Source of the DNA: Plantago ovata
Lineage: Eukaryota; Streptophyta; Magnoliopsida; Lamiales; Plantaginaceae
Assembly: GCA_028274465.1 (NCBI GenBank)
Contig: CM051455.1
Span: 100,686,942-100,750,941 of the forward strand
DNA: 64,000 nt
Reading direction: 5' to 3'
The notes beneath the pieces were generated by a model that saw only the letters and a program-made list of their open reading frames with translations, was not told the DNA's origin and did not search any database. The number at the start of each line of letters is the position of its first letter. Positions within the stretch are counted from its first letter, which is position 1. Below, one piece after another: positions 55,941 through 64,000 of the stretch. Both the position numbers and the translations under genes were made by a program.

Positions 55941-56147
55941 AACCGTCTTGTTGCATATCAAAGCGCATTGGTTCGTGAACTGGAATACCCCAAGGTGATT
56001 GTTGTTCAACTGCAGCAACATATAGCGGCTATGAATCTCATGGAGCAAAAATGCAGAGATGTTGCTATGCAGTCTAACATGAGCGGGTTCAACCTCAATG
56101 CGCCTCCTCCACCGCTTGCTGCTGCAGGTCCATCTGGAAGCAAATGA
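55941..56147 (+). CDS. Possible C-terminal exon, unknown protein
   Basis: Open frame of 68 residues ending ...SGFNLNAPPPPLAAAGPSGSK before TGA at 56145-56147, with a helical stretch YPKVIVVQLQQHIAAMNLME. An in-frame stop at 55938 precedes it, so an intron boundary or truncation would be needed upstream. I do not recognise the family. It may be the last exon of a gene cut by the gap, or chance. Confidence 0.25.
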   Translation, partial: NRLVAYQSALVRELEYPKVIVVQLQQHIAAMNLMEQKCRDVAMQSNMSGFNLNAPPPPLAAAGPSGSK

Positions 56148-56276
56148 ACTTGATCGTGTTGAATAAATCTCCAACAATTTTTCTAAATTGGGCTATGCTT
56201 AAGTGAAGAAATGACAATTGTCTACTCCCTATATTACCGTAGAAAATTGGAGTTTCAAATAATCTATAGCTTACCA

Positions 56277-56310
56277 CTAGTACATACCCGTCGCGATCCC
56301 GATATAATTC
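56277..56310 (-). mobile_element. Possible Helitron 3' end (minus)
   Basis: The minus strand ends ...GGGTATGTACTAG next to T, preceded by a decayed GC-rich dyad (ACCCGTCGCGATCCCG on +). This fits a worn Helitron terminus whose body would extend right over the spliced fragment below. The partner 5' end was not found. Confidence 0.3.
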
Positions 56311-56400
56311 TAAACTTATATATATATTAATAAAAAAGAATTATTAGATATAAGAGGATAAATAAGTTATCAAATGAATGATATTTTCAAAAAGTACGTA

Positions 56401-56874
56401 GATGTACCGTTGCCACGGTATTATATACTTCTAACTTCTAAGATATCATCTATAAATAAAAAGGTAATTCGATTATAAGAGTATAACAAAAGTTAATAAA
56501 TCAATAATATTATCAAATATAAATTAAAGTCAACTACGAAAAATAATGATGTTACAAATGTTTAAAAGCGCGTTTACAAAGTTCACAAGACAGACCATTA
56601 TTCGGTGATAGTATTAAAGACGATCCAAGTTTCGCTACCGGGTAATCTTCTGCATGATTTAATGATATAAATTGTTAAAATTTGGTATTATAATAATAAT
56701 ATATAGATTATTTCCAATTTTATAACAATTATAATAACCTATATATTTCCAACTAAAAATATACAATACATTATAACTAGTAAATGAATAAATCACACAT
56801 AAAAACCATTTTTTTACCATCTGCGAATTAAGGCGAACTACTACTCGCGCACTAAGCTTAATTCGCGAATTACC
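56401..56874. other. AT-rich sequence, nothing supported
   Basis: Contains one small hairpin (ACCGT-TGCC-ACGGT near 56408). No gene. Confidence 0.4.
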
Positions 56875-57510
56875 TATCTATAAAAGTGCTTGAACCCTAG
56901 TAGGAAACATTTCCTAATTTGGGCCAACAGTCACTCATCCATTTTCCTCTTCTTTGCCCTCCTTCTCCGTATTCTTCATCTCCTCCGTTTCCTCCGTTTT
57001 CTCATGCAAATCGGCGTCGCCGTCTCCATCCTAACCTGTTCAATCAATTTATCAACCCAATTAATTCCAATATCCATGAAATACGTCTCTCCATCCTATA
57101 TGAAAAACCCAAAATCAAGTCGACTATTTTGTGAAGAATCGGCGATGAGAATTTTTCGAACGTGATGTTGGTGAATCCATCTATTCTTGAATCAATGTTG
57201 GTAAGTATATAACTACACTTCGATTTATATTTTTATATATCTCCCATATTAATTCACTAAATCTCATATTTCAATTACAGATTTGAAGGTTCCGTTATTT
57301 TCCATTCGTTCATCTCAAGTCTCCTCTGAAATCTCTAGCGGTACGTTACGTATTTTGATAATTTATTCAATTCTGATTCCATATATTAGTTCTGCAATTT
57401 GATTAATCCATGTTATAATGAGGTATTTCGGGGCTTAATATTGAAGACTCAGATTTTCTTTTTTTCCACGAATGTACAACCGACCACCCGCTTCAAACTG
57501 TTCTGGTGAG
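56875..57510 (+). other. Promoter-like and spliced non-coding fragment
   Basis: CTATAAAAG at about 56879 precedes a pyrimidine-rich leader (CTCCGTTTCCTCCGTTTTCT near 56983), then splice-like boundaries: donor GTTG|GTAAGT (57198), acceptor ATTACAG (57281), donor AGCG|GTACGT (57340) and donor TCTG|GTGAGT (57507). The exonic parts have no long frame. It looks like the 5' untranslated exons of a gene, perhaps captured by a transposon. Confidence 0.35.
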
Positions 57511-58269
57511 TACTACATCCTACTATAGTCTTTTCTTCAATCCTGACACACTACTGTTTTGTTAATATGATCTATAATTTAATTCGTAAATCAAAAAAAT
57601 AAACGTACAATAAAATATGGTGGAGTATAAATTACTGTAAAATAAATTTTATTCCTAAACAATGACATAAATTTCATTCGAGATATGATACGAACAAACC
57701 TATTTTACTGTCTGTGTTTATCAGCTTCAAGTTAGTGTAATACGAAATTTTGTTTATCTGTAAAATTGTTAGTGCTTTTTGTGGTATTGTAATATGAATT
57801 TTTGAATATTTTTAACAAATAAGGCAGTGCATCAAATCGACAACAATGATGATATATAAGTTTTCATTTCGTCAGCATCAAGTCCATATATATAAGTTTT
57901 CATTTATACATATCGTACGTGACAACAAAATATATAAAAGGAGTATTTATAGGAAAGATTGATTTTTATCGGTAAAGAAGTCTGAAAGTCTTCTGGCTTG
58001 TTCCTTCTTTCCAAAAATATTAATCAATCCAGGTTCTGGCGTCGGTACCCCATGGGTTTTAACCGATCCTGATTCCCTTAGGTCGTATGATCTCAAGCAT
58101 CGGTAGGAGAGAACTTTACGATCCGGTTCCTTGCGTCGAATGTTCCTTATGTTTAAGACCTGCATAAGTACACTACGAACCAGGAGACAATTGACTTTTT
58201 TGGGTCTTCTATCTCCCTTATGTTCCCCCTTTTAAGGAGAAATTCAGGACCTTGTGTTGATGATTATAG
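57511..58269. other. AT-rich spacer
   Basis: No gene supported. The minus-strand frame 58165-57947 shows no recognisable domain. Confidence 0.4.
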
Positions 58270-58470
58270 TGCCTTATGGGCTGAAGACGGGGGCTTATGG
58301 ACCGAAGGTGATTGCAGACATCCGGAGGCTTATGGGCCGAAGGTGATTGCAGACATCTGGTGGCTTATGAGCCGATTGCAGACTTCCGGTGGCTTATGAG
58401 CCGAAGGTGATTGTAGACATCCGGTGGCTTATGAGCCGAAGGTGAATGCAGACATCTGGAGGCCTAAGAT
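58270..58470 (+). repeat. 35-bp minisatellite
   Basis: Five to six tandem units of GCTTATGRGCCGAAGGTGAT followed by TGCAGACATCYGGTG; one unit lacks the AAGGTG part. Confidence 0.9.
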
Positions 58471-59098
58471 GTGTTTGTCCTAATACCCTATCTGCGTGAT
58501 GGACTAGTTCGACATGCGTTTTATGATGTATGAATGCAGATGAAATGCATTTTAAAGATGTTTATGATGCGTTTTATGATGTATGATGCATGATCCTACG
58601 AGTATGTAAATCTAATATGTTTATGATGCATGCTATGATATGGGCGCCCAATGTGCTTCTAGAGTCCTGTTGTAGGGTATTATTCTAGGAACAAGTGAGG
58701 TACCTCTTTTTTTGCCGATGATGACATCGGTTGGAGAAATGACAGTTGTTCAGCACAACAAATTTGAAGTGGTACATCTGTATCCACGATATTTCGATCT
58801 TATCCATATGATCCTCTTTGATGGATGGTTTCCACGTGGTGATCTCCTCGAGATTCACCTAATAAACTGTTGAGGTAATAAATTCTAACCTCCTTTCTAG
58901 CCGTTTGATCAGATTCAATCCACAGTATAGCTGGAAGTCTTAATTGATGTGACGGTTCAAATGCCTTTTATAGATATGTTAGATTGGCTCCTTCTCCAAA
59001 AATCCATTCATTGACCTTCTTTCTTGTGCTAAAAATTTCCTTCCGGAGTAAATCCGAAGATTTCATCTCTACTTCTCCGAATTTCTCCCATTAATTTC

Positions 59099-59527
59099 AT
59101 GATGTCAACATTCGGGACCGTTTCTGATCGTATTTCTTCTCAGGTCAACTCTCCTTCTCATAGACTTGACTTCATCTTCTTTGATGTTTTGCTTATGAAC
59201 TTATATCTTCGTGCAGGCTTCATCCTTGAATGTAGAACAACCAATTATGCAGGACACTGGTCCTTCTGGGACAGGAGTATCTGGAAATGGCAGCGCCGAT
59301 TTGGGGGTCATTCCAGTTCTTGTTTTTGAACTTTTTGGTTTTTTCTGCGCCCTTAGGGTTTTTATCGCTTATTTCTCTGAAATACCCCTCCCTTTGTTTT
59401 CCTTCAGAACATAGACTTGATTGTTGCCGCTGGTGAAGATGCTAATGTGGTTGAGCAAAAGGCCTCTTTGTCTTCTAAGAAGAAGAGGAAGAGGAAGAAC
59501 AAGGCGACTGGAAAGGCAAAGGCGTAA
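59099..59527 (+). CDS. Small three-exon ORF with basic tail (87 aa)
   Basis: Exons 59099-59143, 59217-59315 and 59408-59527 join in phase 0 with GT-AG introns of 73 and 92 nt and T-rich acceptors. The product starts MMSTFGTVSDRISSQ, has a serine/glycine-rich middle (SGTGVSGNGSADLG) and ends in a lysine/arginine cluster SSKKKRKRKNKATGKAKA that resembles a nuclear localisation signal. No known domain. It lies upstream of the PF04195-like fragment at 61264 and may be the first part of the same transposon gene, separated by MITEs M3 and M4. Exon choice is inferred from splice signals only. Confidence 0.4.
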
Positions 59528-59595
59528 TGCGATGCTCAAAGGAGAAACTGACGTATAATGCAAAGAAGGGTCCATATCTTTTTAGGCTATTAATA

Positions 59596-61268
59596 GAGCA
59601 CCTAATAACATATTAGTACCCATTAGACAAACAATAACATTTTAGTGCTGAATTTGACCAACCCGACGCTCTAACCACTGTTCCAAAATCAGATTTTGGT
59701 GAGCCAAACAAGATTGAGCCTAAGGACTAAAATGTAATTAAAATTTAGACGTAAAAACAGTAAAAAAAGGTCACCTTACTTATTTTTAGCCTTTTCTTTA
59801 TTTTTCATTTATTTTTTACCTTTTTCTTTTCCTTTTTCTTTTTTCTTTTACTTTTTTATTTGCCTCTAAATTATTTTATTTTACAAAATTAAATTTATTG
59901 TATTTCACATTAACCACTAAAATTATATAAATTTCAGAATGAACTAATATTTATTCTAAAAGAACCCCAAATTAAGAATCTCTTTTCAGAACAGCCCCAC
60001 AGATCAAAAAAAAAAAAATCCATAGGAGTTGTATATACAGCTCCGGTCAGAGCTGTTAAACAGCTTCGATCGAAGCTGTTAAACAGCTCCGATTGGAGCT
60101 TAAAACAGCTCCGGTAGGAGCTAACCGGACCCGAGAGCTGTTAATAGCTCCGATTTATAGCTCCTGCTGGAGCTGTAACTGTTCCAGTGCTGGTGCCGGA
60201 ATTAATTCCAGTACCGGAACTCTCAGAGAAGATGAAGAGCATAAAAAGAAAAGAGAAAAGATAAAAAGAAAAGAAAAGAAAAAAGATAAAAAAAAAAAAA
60301 GAAAAGAAAAAAGAAATGTTTGTCATCTACTATAGCTAAGGCCTTGTTTGTTTGGGCATGAAAGTTTCGATGGTAAAGTTGTAAATATTGAGCAGTCAAC
60401 CCAAAAAACCCAATTTTGGTATTAAAATGTTATTGTTGAATTAAGGGCTTCTTACATATAGCACCTCTCTTAGTCGATTTTATTAGAGATTGGTCCTCCT
60501 TAGTCAAACAATTACATCTATCTCCCCTGTTAGTCGATTTAATTACATGTAAACCCACGACTTTGACTTTACACGAATTAAAACAATGAAAATAAATTTT
60601 TACCCTTGGTCAAATATTGAGTTTTGACTGAAACCAAACAGCTATAATTTTGATTAATTGCACATTTAACTCAAATCTTTTTCATTTCACCAATTGGCAC
60701 TTAATAATTCAATTTAAGGTATGTAGCTTTCTAAAATTTTAAAATGTTTCCACATTTTATTGTAAAGTAAACCTAATAGATTTTATATTTTAAAATTAAC
60801 CCAAAAAAAAAAAACATCTCCGACCAGATCGGAGTTGAATAGTTCCGACCAGATCGGGGCTGTAAAGCTCCGACTAAGTTCGGAGCTAACGGCTCGACAA
60901 GGTCGGAGCTGTAAAGCTCCGAACAAGGTTGGAACTTAAAGCTCCGAAGAGGTCGGAGCTTCAAAGCTCCGACCAGATTGGAGCTTTTAAGCTCCGATTG
61001 AAGCTTAGATTGGAGGATGAGAAGAAGAAGAAGAAGAAGAGAAAAAAAAACAAAGAAAAAAGGATAAAAAAAAATGATGATATTGAGTCCTTGTTTGGAG
61101 TGATGATATTGAACAGTAATCCATAAGTTGGTCAAAGGTATTTCGAAATTTTGGACCTAGATGTAATAGTTTGACTAAGAGCGGTGTATCTGTAATTGGG
61201 TCGTCTAGTGGTGGTAGTAGATGTAAAAAACCCTTGACTTAAATGGTATTAATCTGTTATTAGGTGTC
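59596..61268. mobile_element. Hairpin-array MITE M3, hosting M4
   Basis: Left arm CACCTAATAACATATTAGTA... and the right arm in reverse complement CACCTAATAACAGATTAATA, both continuing to CAATAACATTTTA. Element length about 880 bp without M4. The centre (60038-60200) has four dyads of period about 23, such as AGCTTCGATCGAAGCT and AGCTCCGATTGGAGCT, followed by a purine-rich run (60227-60315). No ORF. Target duplication not resolved. Confidence 0.65.
60445..61233. mobile_element. Hairpin-array MITE M4 inside M3
   Basis: 789 bp. Ends GGGCTTCTTACATATAGCAC and, in reverse complement, GGGTTTTTTACATCTACTAC; inner arms share CTTAGTCAAACNATTACATC. The centre (60815-61015) has eight dyads of period about 29 (AGCTCCGACCAGATTGGAGCT-type) with GTAA/TAAAG spacers, then a (GAA)n and purine run (61020-61075). 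It interrupts the right arm of M3. Confidence 0.7.
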
Positions 61269-61628
61269 GCAAGGATACCCTTCCATGACAATAACTCATG
61301 CAAAGAGTGTCCTGTCCGATGATGCCCCTGCTGCTGCTCGTCTGAAGTTTGGTAAATTGGTCGATAAGGTGAATATTCTTGATCGGCAAGGGGAAGACAA
61401 CGTCAATGGTGTCCTTCCTACCACTAGCAGTACTTTTTCGACCGAGGAGAAAATTCTCAGGGCTAAATACGAAATCCCTGAGGATATTGAGATTATTTAT
61501 CCAGCGACTAATGATGCCTTTTACAATTGTCCACCTGGAGCTTTGTCTGTGTTTGAGGTAGCCTTGGACTCCGGGCTTAGACTGCCTTATCCCAATTATT
61601 TTTTCGATTTCTGTTGTTAGTTGGAGAT
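61264..61628 (+). pseudogene. Fragment of putative gypsy-type transposon protein (PF04195-like)
   Basis: Translation includes YPSMTITHAKSVLSDDAPAA, EDIEIIYPATNDAFYN and PPGALSVFEVALDSGLRLPY, the last matching the conserved P-x-G...vYe..L..GLRlPl core of the plant 'putative gypsy type transposon' domain. A frameshift near the T6 run at 61602 and the LTR remnant at 61629 end it. No start codon: the left side is the MITE M3 border. Confidence 0.6.
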
Positions 61629-63020
61629 TGTAAGAAAATAGGGTCAGAATTACCCCTAGGGTGGTGCAGCGGAATTTCAAATTTTCTTAACATGCATACT
61701 AATTGATCATGCATATAACGTATATTGAATCACATTAGTTAGAAGACTTACAATACTCCAAAAGCAAGAATTAAAATAGAATCGATAGTCCAATCGATAT
61801 GATCTTCGTAATAGTCCGGTGTATCTTCTCCTTCGTTGAAGTCGAAGATATCTAATATGTCTTCTTGATTATCTGTAAAACAATAAAGGTTAGTTTCCAG
61901 CTTCTTAGAACCTCAACCTTGGTATCCACGGATGAACAACTTATTGAGAGAATGCTAGGATATTCTCGAGTCAAACTCAGTTGACCAGAGAGGGGGCCGC
62001 GGCGGCGGTTTTGAGGAGGAGGGAGAGAGCTTTTTATTTTCTCTTGAAAGAATAGAAGAGTGCATAATAATGTGTGTTGAAAAAGCTCTCTAACCATCTA
62101 CTTATATAGTAGTCAATAGAAGCCTAAAGAACATTCTTTTTGACTCCTAAATGGAATAAAAATTCTAATTCTTATTGCACAAGTAAACCTTTATGTCTAG
62201 GTTCATTCCCTTATTAAATCATAACTCAATTAGGAAAACTTGCCCCTTAAGTTTGAAGGGAGCAAGGAGTCAAACTCCTTCCTCCTTTGCCCATTCGGCC
62301 CACTTTTGGGACCCACATGCAAGTCTAAGGCAACTCTAACTCAATTAGGTTTTTCCCATGTGCATATATTAATATTTAATATTTAATTAATATATCCTTT
62401 TAATTCCAACCTCAATTATATTTCTAAAATATAATCTTTAATTGTATTTTCATAAATACAATTAATTCAATTAATATTCTCATAATATTAGTTGTGCCAC
62501 AACTAATTATAATTAATCTTATTTAATTATAATCTCATCTCTATTGTCGTGCGGATAAGCTGAATCACCACATAGTGTGACCCATAGGGCCTCAGTGTAT
62601 TAAGCTAGTAACATCACTAGACATCATGGGATTCCTAGACGATCCCATTTGCAATATTAATACATGAGGACGTTTGATAGGTTTCTCAAAGCTACCCTTT
62701 CGTTGTTGAAGTTTGTAGCACTCAATGCGGCGATGGTAAAGTCCTTTCATCTGACTGACTCGAATGCATCTAGGATCGGTGAAGTGTCTATCCCAATAAT
62801 ACACTCATGGTGTCTTCAGTGCGCTGCTTGCTTAACGCAATATATCTTATGACCATTCATAAATATATCCATAAACTGGTCAACGGTTTTACCAACATAA
62901 CTATGAATGACTCGAGCAGTTCTCTCCAATGCTACACATGAGAGATGAATCCTCACAAGATCACTTATCATCCACATTTTTAATGTAGCCATGATCCCAG
63001 AATTGGCCGTAGCAGGCTGC
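61629..63020 (-). mobile_element. LTR-retrotransposon remnant, 3' end (minus)
   Basis: Plus strand begins TGTAAGAAAATAGGG at the break in the PF04195-like gene, consistent with the 3' LTR of a minus-strand element (about 61629-62540). Beyond it, 62592-62804 (-) reads YWDRHFTDPRCIRVSQMKGL, a stretch I associate with 3' non-pol sequence of plant Copia copies. Truncated at 63021 by the Athila-like LTR. Family and right LTR edge are uncertain. Confidence 0.4.
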
Positions 63021-64000
63021 TGATGAACGGGAATTTGTCAGATCTAATTCAGCAAATAATATTTGTAATAGCCAAAGGCAATCCACAACTACAACGAAAA
63101 CCGTAGTGTAGTAGTAGAATGACTCGAGTGTCGTTCTCTCAGGACTATAACTAGCTTTATCTATTTATCAAGAAAATATAAAACAGCAGATAGAAAGCAA
63201 ATAGGGGGTTTTCAAGCAGATAATGGAGATTGGTGATAGTATGGTCCTTCTTAACATAATGGGTCGATAATCATGCATAAATTACTCGGTCTTGCATAGA
63301 GATCTTTGAATCAATCTTGTGTCCTGTTGCAAGTATTAAGCACTACGAAGATAATATGGGTCTGACTTGTCAACAACTAACGTCCTAATGTGTTCCGTAA
63401 TTATTCAAGACTACGAAGAAAATTGGTCTGATTGGTCGACAAGTGTCCAAGTGTGCATAATGATCAATACAACATACGAGAATTTTGGTTTCAACTGATC
63501 AACGAAATAAAGCAATGACACAGAGTATAATGCGCGATATAGCCATTAGCATGATTATCTTCCCTCGCTAACAATTCACATACTACCACCAACGATAAAT
63601 TTAGCTACTCATAATAGGCATGCAATCAATAGCAATCATAGAAGAAAACATATTGAAAGAAGAATAAAATAAGTAGATAAAAGTTGTAAGATACAAAGTT
63701 ACTGAAGGTTGTCAATCTCCGGATGATTGTGGTCCTACGAGCTCCAATCTGCTATGAAAAAGTATCCCCTAAGCTATGGAACTCCTAGGACAGGCCCCGG
63801 GAAGTTCCTCCCTAAAACTATAGAGAGAGGTGAGAAAGTAGGCTTGGAAATATATGATTTTCGGAGAGAAAACTTGCAACTATATATAGGCCCGAGTTTC
63901 TTCTGGGGCGGTTCGCCCCACAGTGTAAACGCGGAATTTCCGTGTTTTCGACGTGGATTTGGATTTCTTCACCTTTTCGGACTCGGTTTCAGACTTCTAA
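63021..64000 (-). repeat. Second Athila-like LTR, runs off the window
   Basis: Homologous to 97-1358 from TGATGAACG onward, with many substitutions and small indels. It includes ACTATATATAGG (63880) and the dyad GGGGCGGTTCGCCCC (63905). No PBS on its left, so it is the 3' LTR of a minus-strand element continuing right of the window, or a solo LTR. Confidence 0.8.

Noticed and set aside
56890..57165. Hydrophobic 91-aa ORF
   Set aside because: Lies in a pyrimidine-rich leader and crosses no conserved domain; more likely untranslated.
60093..60335. Lysine-rich ORF ending in a KKKDKKKKRK-type run
   Set aside because: Translation of the MITE M3 dyad core and purine tract; no coding signal. The same holds for 60929-61126 in M4.
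61852..62097. 81-aa minus-strand ORF
   Set aside because: Falls in the probable LTR of the remnant at 61629-63020; no domain.

Overview
The window is nuclear DNA from a eudicot plant with a transposon-rich, AT-rich genome. The evidence is plant-type Ty1/Copia and Ty3/Gypsy retrotransposons, a plant LINE, tRNA-derived SINEs, Helitrons, hAT elements and MITEs, and one host gene, an R2R3-MYB with the canonical plant exon pattern. The species cannot be read from the sequence. Three runs of exactly 100 N (12315-12414, 39921-40020, 55601-55700) are scaffold joins of unknown true size, and all three lie in or next to copies of one Sirevirus-like Copia family.

Layout. 1-1358: 5' LTR and PBS of a minus-strand Athila-like element. 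1359-4104: decayed minus-strand Copia (C1) inside the gag of a minus-strand Gypsy element (G1, 4105-6559). 7086-10529: Stowaway-like MITE interrupted by a Copia (C2) that lost its integrase. 10851-11042 and 30066-30270: two halves of a plus-strand Copia relic (C3) split by G2 (11043-30060, TSD GCCCT). G2 is a minus-strand, Athila-like, gag-protease-only element. Its left LTR holds Sirevirus A (11822-20761, TSD CAATC) and its right LTR holds a Helitron (25994-29470). 30404-34500: a hairpin-array MITE, a hAT element carrying a SINE, another SINE and a small Stowaway-like MITE. 34481-41692: the MYB gene. 41754-55600: LINE 5' part and Sirevirus B. 55701-64000: weak exon, Helitron end, captured spliced fragment, minisatellite, a small three-exon ORF, two nested hairpin-array MITEs, a PF04195-like fragment, an LTR remnant and a second Athila-like LTR.

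Main result. The block 40021-55600 appears inverted relative to 12415-39920. MYB exon 1 is on + at 34533-34665, while exons 2-3 are on - at 41692-40865; phases fit exactly and total 831 nt (276 aa plus stop). Intron 1 holds a SINE, the SINE holds a LINE, and the LINE holds Sirevirus B. Each insertion has one end at 37-39.5 kb and the other at 41-46 kb in the opposite orientation, with matching target duplications of 16, 17 and 5 bp. Flipping the block restores the gene and every nested element.

Other points of interest are a family of four MITE-like elements with central arrays of AGCTCCGA-type dyads, a very long extra ORF in Sirevirus A with intron-like segments and a possible internal promoter, and two LTR families with GC-rich palindromes.
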